From contig NZ_VUOS01000015.1 in NCBI RefSeq assembly GCF_009829325.1, positions 1 to 64,000 on the forward strand: DNA of 64,000 nt, given 5' to 3'. The notes beneath the pieces are model-generated. The model was not told the DNA's origin, ran no database searches, and saw only the letters and a list, made by a program, of their open reading frames with translations. The stretch is from Nocardia sp. CY41 (GTDB lineage Bacteria; Actinomycetota; Actinomycetes; Mycobacteriales; Mycobacteriaceae). How positions within the stretch are numbered: position 1 is the stretch's first letter; every line of letters begins with the position of its first letter. Of this stretch, positions 32,291 through 40,988 are shown in pieces. The translations under genes and the position numbers were made by a program.

Positions 32291-33799
32291 TCAGGTCAGC
32301 GTGGGCACCCGCACGCCCTGCCACGCGAGTCGTTTCGCCCGGTCCGGGTCGTGTTCCACGCGCGTGGGGTAGTCGATGATCAGCGTGGACCTCCTGGCCT
32401 CGGTATAGGCGGGCCAGGAGGGCAGCGGAGCTCCGGTGCGGGCGAAGGCCAGCCAGTTGTCCTGGAACTGGTCGGTCACCGCCCGCAGTCCGCGCCTGCC
32501 GCCCGCCGCGGTGAAGGCCCGCCCGACCGGAGAGTCGCCGATGCCGAAGACCGGGATGAGATCCGTCGCGTGGGTCGCGCCGAGCCCGGCCAGCTGCAGG
32601 GCGCGCGGGGCGAAGTCGTAGCGGTAGGCGTAGGTCGGCGCGTGCCTGCTGTGTCCTTCCATGACGGCGACCGAAGGACGCCAGAACGTGTAGTCGCCGC
32701 CCGCCCGCACCGCGGCCTTCGGCTGGGGGTAGCCGGGATAGGCCGCGGCGATCCGGGATTCGGCCTCGGCGGAGTGCCCGAGCGCCGAACGCAGCCGGCC
32801 CGCGGTGGTGGGCAGTTCGTCGGCGAACCTGGCGAACAGCGTGCCCTCGTCCCGGTTCGTCCCGATGATCAGCGGCACCCGGTGCGCGGAGCCCTCGGTG
32901 ATCGCGTCGACCGGGGAGAGCGGCAGGAAATCGCCGTCCACGACCGGACAGACCGGGAAGGCGCCCGGTTGTTCGCGCACCACCTGTCCGATGGTGCGAT
33001 CGACGGCACGGCGGATGTCGTTGGCGCCCGCGGTGCGCAGCGCGTCGTGCGCGGTGTCGGGTGTGGCGCCGAGCGCGGCGACACAGCGGCGCGCGAAGCC
33101 GCGGGCTTCCTCGGTGCTGATCGCCCAGTCGGCCGGCGGGCTCTGCGAAATGGCCCGATGGAACAGGCCTCTGGCCGCTGGGGTGGCCAGCAAGCCGAGC
33201 ACGGCGTGCGCGCCTGCCGACTCGCCGAAGATCGTCACGTTGTCGGGGTCGCCGCCGAAGGCCGCGATATTGGTGCGCACCCACTCCAGCGCGGCGAGCT
33301 GATCACGCAATCCGAGGTTCGAATCGAAGGGATGCTCGGCGGTGCCGAATTCGCTGAAGTCGACGTAGCCGAACGCGCCGAGCCGGTAGTTCAGCGAAAC
33401 CACCACCACGTCGCCGCGTACCGCCAGCCGCGCGCCGGAATACATCCCGAGTGCGGAGGTGCCGATGAGGTAACCGCCGCCGTGCACGAAGACCAGCACG
33501 GGCCGCGGGCTCGCCGCCGCCGTCGCGGGCGCGGTGACATTCAGTGTCAACGCGTCCTCGCTGGTCGGCTGGTAGGCGCGCGGTCCGATCCGCGCTCCGG
33601 AGCGGTGCTGCATCGCCGCGGAGGTGAATTCCGTCGCGGTTCGCACGCCCGACCACGGCCGGACCGGCTGTGGAGCACGAAATCGCAGGTCCCCGAGCGG
33701 AGGAGCCGCGTAGGGAATGGACCGCCAGCGCAGCACGCGGCGGCCCCGGCGACCGCGGACGACTCCGTCGGCGGTCGCGATATCCGTTGTTGCCACCAT
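32291..33799 (-). CDS. Type-B carboxylesterase/lipase
   Basis: The protein has 502 residues. The N-terminal segment RWRSIPYAAPPLGDLRF and the oxyanion motif VFVHGGGYLIGT are typical. The nucleophile is in FGESAGAHAV. The catalytic Glu is expected in GTNRDEGTLF and the His near GATHATDLIPVFG. No signal peptide is visible, so it is probably cytoplasmic. It ends four bases from the convergent glycosylase gene. The substrate cannot be predicted beyond carboxylic esters. Confidence 0.9.
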   Translation of the reverse strand: MVATTDIATADGVVRGRRGRRVLRWRSIPYAAPPLGDLRFRAPQPVRPWSGVRTATEFTSAAMQHRSGARIGPRAYQPTSEDALTLNVTAPATAAASPRPVLVFVHGGGYLIGTSALGMYSGARLAVRGDVVVVSLNYRLGAFGYVDFSEFGTAEHPFDSNLGLRDQLAALEWVRTNIAAFGGDPDNVTIFGESAGAHAVLGLLATPAARGLFHRAISQSPPADWAISTEEARGFARRCVAALGATPDTAHDALRTAGANDIRRAVDRTIGQVVREQPGAFPVCPVVDGDFLPLSPVDAITEGSAHRVPLIIGTNRDEGTLFARFADELPTTAGRLRSALGHSAEAESRIAAAYPGYPQPKAAVRAGGDYTFWRPSVAVMEGHSRHAPTYAYRYDFAPRALQLAGLGATHATDLIPVFGIGDSPVGRAFTAAGGRRGLRAVTDQFQDNWLAFARTGAPLPSWPAYTEARRSTLIIDYPTRVEHDPDRAKRLAWQGVRVPTLT

Positions 33800-33812
33800 T
33801 TTCAAATGGTAG

Positions 33813-35249
33813 CTATGGGCGCCGCGCCTCCAACAGGCGCAGCCAGAACTCGCTGACCGCCGGGAAGGCTGGCACAGCGTGCCAGAGGGTGGACAGCGGC
33901 ACCCGGCCGACCACCGCGATGGTCGCCGCGTGCAGTTGCTCGCCCACCTCGGGGCCGACGAACGTGGCCCCGAGCAGCGTGTCGGTGGCGCTGTCGACGA
34001 CCAACTTCGCGTGACCCGCGTAGTCATCGCGCGACAGCGCCGATCCGGCCACGGCGATGTCCAGTTCGACGATCTCGACCGTGTGACCCGCGTCCCTGGC
34101 CGCCGCTTCGGTCAGCCCCACCGAGGCGACCTCGGGCGAAGTGAAAACCACCTGCGGCACCTTGCCGTGATCGGAGCTCGCGACGAAGCGCGGGTCGTCC
34201 AGCGGCCTGCCCTCGGCCCGTGCGGCGATCACGTCGCCGCACACCCGGCCCTGGTACTTGCCCATGTGCGTGAGCGCGGCGCGCCGGTTGAGGTCGCCGA
34301 CCACGTACAGCCAGTCCCCCTCGACGTCGCGCGCGGTGAGGTGGTCGTCCACCGCGACGTATCCGCCGGGCAGCCCGACGGCGTCCAGGCCGAGCCCCTC
34401 GGTGGCGGGTGCGCGGCCGGCCGCCACCACGATCTCGTCCACCTCGAGCGCCGATTCACCGTCGGGACCGCGCAACCGGACCGTCACCGGCCCGCCGTGG
34501 ATGCGGCCTTCACCGGTGTCCTTCGCGGCCGGACGCTCGACGGCGGTGGGCTCGGTACGGCAGCGCACCCGCACCCCCGCCTCGGTCAACGCCGCCGCCA
34601 CCCGCTCGCCCGCGAACGGCTCGGCCGCGGCCAGCAGCGCCGCGCCGCGCACCAGCAGGGTCACCTCGGCCCCGAGCGTGGCCAGCCAGGTCGCGGCCTC
34701 GCTCGCCACCACGCCGCCGCCGACGACGGCGACCCGCCGCGGCACCTCGTGCAGATTGGTGGCGTCGCGCGAGGTCCACGGCAGCGCGGCGCGCAGGCCG
34801 GGCACGTCGGGGACGTTCGCGGTGGTACCGGTGGCCAGCACCACGGCATGCCGGGCGCGCAACTGCCGCCCGCCGACCTCGACCGAACGCACACCGGTCA
34901 GGCGGCCGCTGCCGCGCACCACGTCGATGCGGTTGTTCCGTGCCCACTCGGCCTGCGACGAGTCGTCGTGATCGTGCACGAAGGCGTCGCGCCGCCGCAG
35001 CACCGCCTCGACGTCGAGACCGGTGGCCGAGACACCCGGCATCGCCCGCGCGGCCGCGAGGACGTGACCGGGCCGCAACAGCGCTTTGCTGGGAATGCAC
35101 GCCCAATAGGAGCATTCGCCGCCGACGAGTTCGCGCTCGACGATGGCGGCCGTGCGGTCGCTGCCCGCGACGGCGTAGGCGGCGGCGTTCTCGCCCGCGG
35201 GGCCGCCACCGATCACGATGACGTCGTAGTCGGCTGCTGTGCTCGACAT
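33813..35249 (-). CDS. Class I pyridine nucleotide-disulfide oxidoreductase-like flavoprotein
   Basis: The protein has 478 residues. FAD binding is shown by VIVIGGGPAGENAA at residue 9, the redox pair is in GGECSYWACIPSK (Cys-x4-Cys), the NAD(P) loop is VAVVGGGVVASEAA, and the second FAD segment is DWLYVVGDLN. At the C-terminus the usual AHPTxSE is AFPAVSE, so the catalytic His appears replaced by Phe. A dihydrolipoamide or mycothione reductase role is therefore doubtful; a quinone or other reductase, as for M. tuberculosis LpdA, is more likely. Fourteen bases separate it from the esterase gene downstream. Confidence 0.88.
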   Translation of the reverse strand: MSSTAADYDVIVIGGGPAGENAAAYAVAGSDRTAAIVERELVGGECSYWACIPSKALLRPGHVLAAARAMPGVSATGLDVEAVLRRRDAFVHDHDDSSQAEWARNNRIDVVRGSGRLTGVRSVEVGGRQLRARHAVVLATGTTANVPDVPGLRAALPWTSRDATNLHEVPRRVAVVGGGVVASEAATWLATLGAEVTLLVRGAALLAAAEPFAGERVAAALTEAGVRVRCRTEPTAVERPAAKDTGEGRIHGGPVTVRLRGPDGESALEVDEIVVAAGRAPATEGLGLDAVGLPGGYVAVDDHLTARDVEGDWLYVVGDLNRRAALTHMGKYQGRVCGDVIAARAEGRPLDDPRFVASSDHGKVPQVVFTSPEVASVGLTEAAARDAGHTVEIVELDIAVAGSALSRDDYAGHAKLVVDSATDTLLGATFVGPEVGEQLHAATIAVVGRVPLSTLWHAVPAFPAVSEFWLRLLEARRP

Positions 35250-35257
35250 CGCCGGGC

Positions 35258-35503
35258 CTACTGCAGGTATCCCTCGACCTGCGAAACGGTGTTCGCCCGG
35301 ACGGTGTCCGGCGACTCACCCTGGTCGATCCGCGCCCGCCGATGGCGGAGCAGGTCCCAGGCCTGGTCCAGCATGACTTCGAGTTCGGCGAGGCGCTGGC
35401 GCTCGGTCTTCGGATCCAGCTCGCCGTGGGTGGCTTGCGAGCGCAGCTGGTGCTCCTGGTCGACCAGTTCCTTGATGCGCGCCAAGATGTCCTGTTCGCT
35501 CAT
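35258..35503 (-). CDS. DUF2630-family small protein
   Basis: The protein has 81 residues, mostly charged helix, with the conserved core ELVDQEHQLRSQA and LEVMLDQAWDLLRHRRARID. This matches the actinobacterial DUF2630 family, of unknown function. It lies eight bases upstream of the flavoprotein gene on the same strand, so the two are probably co-transcribed. Confidence 0.8.
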   Translation of the reverse strand: MSEQDILARIKELVDQEHQLRSQATHGELDPKTERQRLAELEVMLDQAWDLLRHRRARIDQGESPDTVRANTVSQVEGYLQ

Positions 35504-35593
35504 GCTCCATCCTTTCCGGCGTGCGCGGGACCTGCCTGGTCACGCTGCGCTGCCGTCTGCCGGCCCGACCGCTGATGCGCTGTCCCGACCATG

Positions 35594-36964
35594 CTACGGC
35601 CGGGTGAGGCACTCGGCGGCCCTCGGTACGGCCGCGGCGAGCTGCGGCCAGGGCAGCGCCGTGTAGCCCAGCGCGACGCCGAAGTGCTCCCGGCGCGCTC
35701 CGAGGTGATACCTGGCCAGCCCGTCGAGCGCGATGCCACGCACGGCTCCCGCCGCCACCACGCGCCGCTCGGCCTCGGCCGATGCCACCGGCACGACGAC
35801 GTGCGAACCCGCGTCGTCGCCGAGCACCCCGAGTCCGCGGCGGCGCAATTCGGTCACCACCAGCGCCCGGCGTGGCGGCAGCGCGCGGCGCAGCCTGCGC
35901 AGGTGCCTGGCCAGATCACCGTGCGCGGCGAAAGCGACCAGCACGCGCTGGCCCGCCTGGCTCGGGCCGGTGCCGGTGCGTTCCCGGTGGGCAAGCACCG
36001 CGGCGGCGATCTCCGGCGCGGCGAGCAACCAGCCGACGCCGAGGCTGGGGGACAGGATCTTGCTCGTCGTGCCCAAGTGGACGACCACGTCGGGAGCCAT
36101 GGTGGCCAGCAGCGGCAGCGGCGCGGTGTCGTAGCGCAATTCACCGTCGTAGTCGTCTTCGATGACGAAGATCCCGGCCCGGCGCGCATGCTCGACGAGT
36201 TCGACCCGTCGCGCCGCTGGCATCCGCGCACCCAGCGGGAACTGGTGTGCCGGAGTGCAATACACCGCTTTGATCCGGGACGGCAGCAGATCGACGCGTA
36301 GGCCGTGCGCGTCCACGGGCACCGGTACGAGTTCGAGGCCTGCCGCCGCGAAGGCCCCGGCGGCGCGCGGATAGCCCGGGTCCTCCATGGCGACGGCGTC
36401 GCCCGGCCGCAGCAGCGCCGCGGCCAGCTCGCTCACGGCGGAACTGGTTCCGGCGGTGGCGAGCAGCACGGTGTCGCTACCCGAGCCGATCCCTCGGTGG
36501 CGCAGCAGGTGTTCGGTGACGGCCGTGCGGAACTCCGGTTCGCCCGCGCGGTCCTTGCGCACGAGCGGGGAGTGATCCGCCGCGGCGCGCCAGGCGCGGC
36601 GCCACGCGGCCGGGTCGATGGCGTCGGTGCACGGCGCCCCCGGCGCCAGGTCGAACAGCTGCGGTGTGGCATCCGTGCCGGGCACGGAGTCGGTGCGCGC
36701 GGGCGCGGCGGCCGGTGCGGTCGTCAGGTAGGTGCCGGACCCGCGTCTGCCGCTGATCCAGCCTTCCGCGTGCAGCTGGTCGTAGGCGGCCGCGACCACG
36801 GTGCGACTCACGCCGAGCCGCGCGGCCAGCGCGCGGGTGGAGGGCAGCCGGTCGCCGCCGCGCAGCGGTCCGCCGGTCGCGGCGTGGCGCAGCTGGTCGG
36901 CGATCTGCACCGACAACGGCTGCCCCAGGTCGCGATCGAGGTCGAGGGGCAAGTCCTCGAGCAT
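35594..36964 (-). CDS. MocR/PdxR-type regulator (GntR helix-turn-helix fused to aminotransferase fold)
   Basis: The protein has 456 residues. Residues 10-78 form a GntR winged helix (RLPSTRALAARLGVSRTVV; AEGWISGRRGSGTYL). Residues about 110-450 form a fold-type I aminotransferase domain with the PLP-binding Lys in LGTTSKILSPSLG. MocR proteins sense PLP or related compounds, and many control vitamin B6 or amine genes. It is divergent from a gene for a pyridoxamine-phosphate-oxidase-fold protein, its most likely target. Confidence 0.92.
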   Translation of the reverse strand: MLEDLPLDLDRDLGQPLSVQIADQLRHAATGGPLRGGDRLPSTRALAARLGVSRTVVAAAYDQLHAEGWISGRRGSGTYLTTAPAAAPARTDSVPGTDATPQLFDLAPGAPCTDAIDPAAWRRAWRAAADHSPLVRKDRAGEPEFRTAVTEHLLRHRGIGSGSDTVLLATAGTSSAVSELAAALLRPGDAVAMEDPGYPRAAGAFAAAGLELVPVPVDAHGLRVDLLPSRIKAVYCTPAHQFPLGARMPAARRVELVEHARRAGIFVIEDDYDGELRYDTAPLPLLATMAPDVVVHLGTTSKILSPSLGVGWLLAAPEIAAAVLAHRERTGTGPSQAGQRVLVAFAAHGDLARHLRRLRRALPPRRALVVTELRRRGLGVLGDDAGSHVVVPVASAEAERRVVAAGAVRGIALDGLARYHLGARREHFGVALGYTALPWPQLAAAVPRAAECLTRP

Positions 36965-37045
36965 GGTCTCCCTCGCAAAATGGACTGCTGAAAATCATCT
37001 GAATTGGCGCTTTGATAGTGCCACTCCCGGCCGGATGCTGGGTGC
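36965..37045. promoter_or_regulatory. Divergent promoter/MocR control region
   Basis: This 81-bp intergenic region is AT-rich relative to the genome. It carries two similar half-sites, AAAATGGAC (36976-36984) and GAATTGGCG (37001-37009), and an imperfect TGGCGC / GTGCCA inverted repeat. MocR proteins often bind direct repeats here. The assignment is by position and weak sequence symmetry. Confidence 0.4.
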
Positions 37046-37720
37046 ATGACCGAAACCGCCAGCCCACGCACTCCGCTTTCGCCCACGCCGCGCAGCACGC
37101 CGACCCGGTTGACCGACCGGGCCAGGACCGACCGCGCCGACTTGGACGCGGTGCTCGACGCCGGACTGATCTGCCACCTCGGGGTGCTGCTCGGCGGCAC
37201 GCCGGTCGTGCTGCCCACCGCCTACGGGCGTGCCGGCGACACGCTCTACCTGCACGGCTCGACCGGCGCGGGCAACCTGCGCGCGGCGCTCACAAGTGAC
37301 ATCTCGGTGGCGGTGACCCTGGTGGACGGCGTGGTGTACGCGCGGTCGGCCATGCACTTCTCGATGAACTACCGTTCCGCGGTCGTGCTCGGCCGCGCCC
37401 GCGAGGTGACCGACCCCGAAGAACGCCTGCACGCGCTGTGGGTCATCGTCGAACACGCCGCGCCCGGCTCGTGGTCGCGCGTACGCCCGCCGAACAAGAA
37501 GGAACTCGCCGCGACCAAAGTGCTCGCCCTCGAGCTCACCGAGGCGTCGGTGAAGATCCGTGCGGGCGGCCCCAAGGACGACGAGGCCGACATCGAGGCG
37601 GGCGGAGCCTGGGCGGGCGTCCTCCCGCTGCGTCAGGTGTGGGACGCCCCCGTCGACTCCCCGGATCTGGCTCCTCGCACCCCCGTCCCCGCCGATGTTC
37701 TGCAGCGCGCCGGTTCCTGA
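37046..37720 (+). CDS. Pyridoxamine 5'-phosphate oxidase-fold (split-barrel FMN-binding) protein
   Basis: The protein has 224 residues with a split-barrel flavin-binding fold. GLICHLGVLLGGTPVVLPTAYGR, the phosphate-binding-like YLHGSTGAGNLRAAL, and SAMHFSMNYRSAVVLGRA are typical of this actinobacterial group. It is not close to PdxH itself. The divergent MocR regulator suggests a link to B6 compounds or amines. The cofactor could be FMN, F420 or heme; the sequence does not decide. Confidence 0.8.
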   Translation: MTETASPRTPLSPTPRSTPTRLTDRARTDRADLDAVLDAGLICHLGVLLGGTPVVLPTAYGRAGDTLYLHGSTGAGNLRAALTSDISVAVTLVDGVVYARSAMHFSMNYRSAVVLGRAREVTDPEERLHALWVIVEHAAPGSWSRVRPPNKKELAATKVLALELTEASVKIRAGGPKDDEADIEAGGAWAGVLPLRQVWDAPVDSPDLAPRTPVPADVLQRAGS

Positions 37721-37733
37721 GCGCCCATACGCA

Positions 37734-37789
37734 CTTCGCACCGCCGACTGTCCTCAGCCAGGCGTGAGAGGCAGATCGGCGGTGCGAAG
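37734..37789. repeat. Long inverted repeat between convergent genes, probable bidirectional terminator
   Basis: Perfect 14-bp arms at 37734-37747 (CTTCGCACCGCCGA) and 37776-37789 enclose a 28-nt loop that can itself pair weakly. It lies between the flavin-binding protein gene and the convergent porin gene. The geometry resembles the repeat at 10646-10705, although the arms differ in sequence. Confidence 0.7.
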
Positions 37790-37852
37790 GACGAACCACC
37801 AGGCGCGGGAACGTACTACGTCCGCGAGATCGGGTTACGTTGCCGGAGCGAA

Positions 37853-38623
37853 TCAGAACACGAATTGGGGACCGTAGCCGGTCGTTTGCGCGATGCCGTT
37901 GGTTGCTTCGGCTCGGACGGTGACGAATGGCATCGCGGAAGCGGGGGAAAGGCATCCGTTGACATTCAGCGGGGTATTCGTGTGCGCGAAGGTGAACGGG
38001 AAGGTCGATTCTCGGTCCAGTTCTCCCTGCGCGATCACCGCCGCGGTCACACTGCCCGGGGCGAGATTGACGGTGATCTCGCCGCCGACTTCGCCGTTGA
38101 CGCCGAAGGTGGTGTCCGCGCCGATGGCGATGGTGGGAGCGACGATGACCGGCAATTGCGCTTGCAGACCGGGCACGTGCCCGTGCCCGTTCTCATCGGG
38201 TGCGCCGAAACCGAATTCACCGAAATCGATGCCGCCGAACTCGATGACGATCCCGGGCGTGAAGCCGACCTCGGCTCCGACGGCCCCGGCGATGGACACC
38301 TGGATGCCGTCGGAAATATCCACCGCGCAGCCGATCAGATATCCGGCGACGATCTGCCCGCGACGCAGTGCCGCGGGGCCGTCCGACACGACCGAGAAGT
38401 CTCCGGACACCTTGACCGCGTGCGCGAACGGAACTCCCAAGGTGACGTCGCCCCCGGGTACGACATTGTTGTAGTCCACCGACGCGATCACATGCAGCCC
38501 GCGGGTGCCTGCCTCGCCTGGTTCGGCTCCCGCCGTGCTGTCGGAAACAGCGAAGGAGCCGGTAGCGGCCACTACTACCGCGATGATCGCGGCAAAGATT
38601 CGCGAATGCTTGCGGTTCATCAT
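37853..38623 (-). CDS. MspA-family outer-membrane porin-like protein
   Basis: The protein has 256 residues. Residues 1-33 form a signal peptide (basic start, hydrophobic core, cleavage near TAGAEP). The mature part shows MspA features: IVAGYLIGCAVDISDG, AEVGFTPGI, VNLAPGSVTAAVIAQGEL, and the ending YGPQFVF. Such porins form octameric channels in the mycolic-acid outer membrane, which supports a Mycobacteriales host. Two adjacent ATGs (38623, 38620) follow a GGAG; the second has the better spacing. Confidence 0.88.
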   Translation of the reverse strand: MMNRKHSRIFAAIIAVVVAATGSFAVSDSTAGAEPGEAGTRGLHVIASVDYNNVVPGGDVTLGVPFAHAVKVSGDFSVVSDGPAALRRGQIVAGYLIGCAVDISDGIQVSIAGAVGAEVGFTPGIVIEFGGIDFGEFGFGAPDENGHGHVPGLQAQLPVIVAPTIAIGADTTFGVNGEVGGEITVNLAPGSVTAAVIAQGELDRESTFPFTFAHTNTPLNVNGCLSPASAMPFVTVRAEATNGIAQTTGYGPQFVF

Positions 38624-38914
38624 GCTCCAGTCGAGTATCGATCGAATCGGAACTTCGTACGCGGACTGACTCGCACAGCAAATCGTTCATCGCGGACGCC
38701 ACCCGGGCGCGCGCGGCAGGAAAACTGTATCGGGCGGCGCTGCGCATATCGGTGATCGCGCCGACACGGCGAGTCGGCCGACGTGACCGGGGAGCCGGTC
38801 TCGTCGGCATCCTCCGAATTGTCGGATCAGGCGAGTGGACCACTGACTTTTATCAGATGCGAGGCGAAAGGGTCCGAGGCGACGCGGTCACGTGTCGGTT
38901 GCGGCAGTGCGGAT

Positions 38915-40156
38915 TCACCACGCGTGGGCGCTCAGGCCCGCGGAACCCGTCGCGCGCACCGCCAGCTCACGCAACGCATCGGCCGACTCGATCCGCGCCG
39001 GATCGAGGCTGACCAAGCTGAGCACATAGTCCTCGCCGATGCGGCACAGATAGCCCGAGAGCCTGGTGCGTGGCAACCGCGCGGGGGTCAGGCCGGGATG
39101 TATCGCGCGGGCGGCGACGCCGGTGCAGCGGTGCGGGCCGAGCGCGCGCAGCGAAACGGGCAGCGTGCCGATGCTCGAGCACAGGATGTCGAGTTCGCCC
39201 GCGCCTTCGGACAACGCGTAGGCCCAGCGGTCCGGAATCACTTGGAGCAGTTCTTCGGGCATTCCGTTCGGCGCCGACATGCGGTGCTCGTAAGCGGAAC
39301 GGGCCAGGGTGCGGATCGTCGCCGGGGTGTCGGCGCGGGTGACCGCGATGCGGGTCATGGCGAGGTCGTTGTCGACGCGAGGTTCGTCGCGGGTGTCGAC
39401 GGGCAGGCTGGCTTCGATCGTCTCGCCGGGAAACCCGCTGTCCCACAGCACCGTCGCGACCAGATGGATGAACAGGCTGTTGGCCGTGCCGCCGTCGAGC
39501 GCGGCGACGCGGTCCCACTCGGCGGCCGGGCATTGCAGGATCGCACTGCGCGTCGCGTCGCCCGCTGCGCGCGGCCGCTCGTCGCGGCACGAACCGGCGG
39601 GCTGCCGCGGCACCCCGTGGCGCAGCGCCGCCGCCGTGCCGCGCAGCACGATCGACCATTGGCGCCGGGCGTCGGACCAGTCCGAGTCGCGCGCGGCGGC
39701 CTCCGGCGGGCACACCCGTGCGCCGCCCAGTGCGTCGTCCACCGCGAGCACCAGCGCGCGCCCGTCGGCCAGCGCATGCGAGCACGTGAGGGAGACGACC
39801 GAACCACCGTCGTCCAGGGCCGCCGTCGAAAGCCGCCAGCCTGGACCGTATTCCGGATCGAGTCCGGCGCCTTGCGCGTCGGCCCAGTCGAGCATTTCCG
39901 CGACCGGGAGCACGACTTCGGCGCGATCGATCGGATACGCGCGGACATTCGGCCGCCAAGCCCGGCGAGCCCCCGGCACGCGCGAGCGAATCACCCTGCG
40001 TCCCAGTGGTCCCGATTGCAAGGCGGCGTGCACTCGTACCAGCAGCGTGTGGTCCACTCGATCGGCTGTGCGCCACAGCCCTTGCAGCGCTATCGGTGTG
40101 CCGAGCCCGCGGTGGCTGCGCAGAAAGATCTCGTCGACGACGCTCAGGCGGCCCAT
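38915..40156 (-). CDS. Condensation-superfamily (PapA/WS-DGAT-like) acyltransferase-like protein
   Basis: The protein has 413 residues. SHALADGRALVLAVDD near residue 133 matches the HxxxDG active-site motif of the CoA-dependent acyltransferase and NRPS-condensation superfamily, with HALADG carrying the His. IEASLPVDTRDE near 250 fits the second structural motif. The first residues (MGRLSVVDEIFLRSHRGLG) resemble wax ester synthase-type starts. It follows the crotonase gene by five bases, so the two form an operon. A lipid acyl-transfer role is inferred from fold and partner. Confidence 0.65.
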   Translation of the reverse strand: MGRLSVVDEIFLRSHRGLGTPIALQGLWRTADRVDHTLLVRVHAALQSGPLGRRVIRSRVPGARRAWRPNVRAYPIDRAEVVLPVAEMLDWADAQGAGLDPEYGPGWRLSTAALDDGGSVVSLTCSHALADGRALVLAVDDALGGARVCPPEAAARDSDWSDARRQWSIVLRGTAAALRHGVPRQPAGSCRDERPRAAGDATRSAILQCPAAEWDRVAALDGGTANSLFIHLVATVLWDSGFPGETIEASLPVDTRDEPRVDNDLAMTRIAVTRADTPATIRTLARSAYEHRMSAPNGMPEELLQVIPDRWAYALSEGAGELDILCSSIGTLPVSLRALGPHRCTGVAARAIHPGLTPARLPRTRLSGYLCRIGEDYVLSLVSLDPARIESADALRELAVRATGSAGLSAHAW

Positions 40157-40161
40157 CGGAC

Positions 40162-40935
40162 TCAGGAACTCGCGCCGTGCCGGCCCGCACCCGCCGCGAA
40201 ACGCTGAGCGCCGTCCAGCGCGCCGTCGGCCAGCGCGGTCAGCCCGTGGCGGAACTCGTTGCGCAGCGCGGACTCCTCGGTCATCCCCTCCTGCTCGAGC
40301 AGCGACATCCGGTCCGAGCGCAAGCAGGTCTGCGGCAGCGCGGCCAGTTCCGCGGCCAGCGCCTCGGCGGCACGGCGGGCTTCGCCGGTGGGCACCACGC
40401 GATTGACCAACCCCATCTGCAACGCCTCGTCGGCGCCGACCGCGCGACCGGTGAGCACCAGATCCATGGCGCGGCCGGTGCCCACGATCCGCGGCAGCCG
40501 GATGGTGCCGCCGTCGATCAGCGGCACGCCCCAGCGGCGGCAGAAGACGCCGAAGGTGCTGTCCTGCTCGGCGACCCGCAGATCGCACCACAGCGCGAGC
40601 TCGAGCCCGCCCGCCACCGCGAAGCCGGAGACCGCCGCGATCACCGGCTTGGACAGCCGCATCCGGGTCGGTCCCATCGGGCCGTCGCCGTCCTCGGCCG
40701 CCCGGTTGGAGCGCTCGGTGCCGAGCGCCTTCAGGTCGGCGCCAGCGCAGAACGTTCCGCCGTCGCCCCACAGCACCGCGACCGCCGCCTCGGGGTCGGC
40801 GTCGAACTCGCGGAAGGCGTCGGCGAGCGCGGCAGCGGTCGGTCCGTCCACCGCGTTGCGCGCTTCGGGCCGGTGCAGGATCACGGTGGTCACGGGGCCG
40901 CTGCGTTCGATCAGTACGGTCACGCGCTTGAACAT
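40162..40935 (-). CDS. Enoyl-CoA hydratase/isomerase (crotonase) family protein
   Basis: The protein has 257 residues. HRPEARNAVDG, GGTFCAGADLKAL and the oxyanion-hole segment AAVSGFAVAGGLELALWCDL are crotonase motifs. The first catalytic Glu is present (GLELAL). The position of the second (E164 in the rat enzyme) reads CRRWGVP, with no Glu. Classical hydration is therefore uncertain, although many crotonases of this type exist. ATG 40935 begins at the conserved core. It is co-transcribed with the condensation-like gene and faces a TetR gene. Confidence 0.87.
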   Translation of the reverse strand: MFKRVTVLIERSGPVTTVILHRPEARNAVDGPTAAALADAFREFDADPEAAVAVLWGDGGTFCAGADLKALGTERSNRAAEDGDGPMGPTRMRLSKPVIAAVSGFAVAGGLELALWCDLRVAEQDSTFGVFCRRWGVPLIDGGTIRLPRIVGTGRAMDLVLTGRAVGADEALQMGLVNRVVPTGEARRAAEALAAELAALPQTCLRSDRMSLLEQEGMTEESALRNEFRHGLTALADGALDGAQRFAAGAGRHGASS

Positions 40936-40956
40936 ACGCCGTAAAAGCACCCTTGT

Positions 40957-40981
40957 GTGAAGAAATGAATTCATGCTTCAC
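40957..40981. promoter_or_regulatory. Probable TetR operator between crotonase and TetR genes
   Basis: GTGAAG and CTTCAC arms flank a central perfect ATGAATTCAT palindrome; the two spacers differ by one base. It lies 21 nt from the crotonase start and just before the TetR GTG start, positioned to control both directions. Confidence 0.7.
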
Positions 40982-40988
40982 TTCTTGG

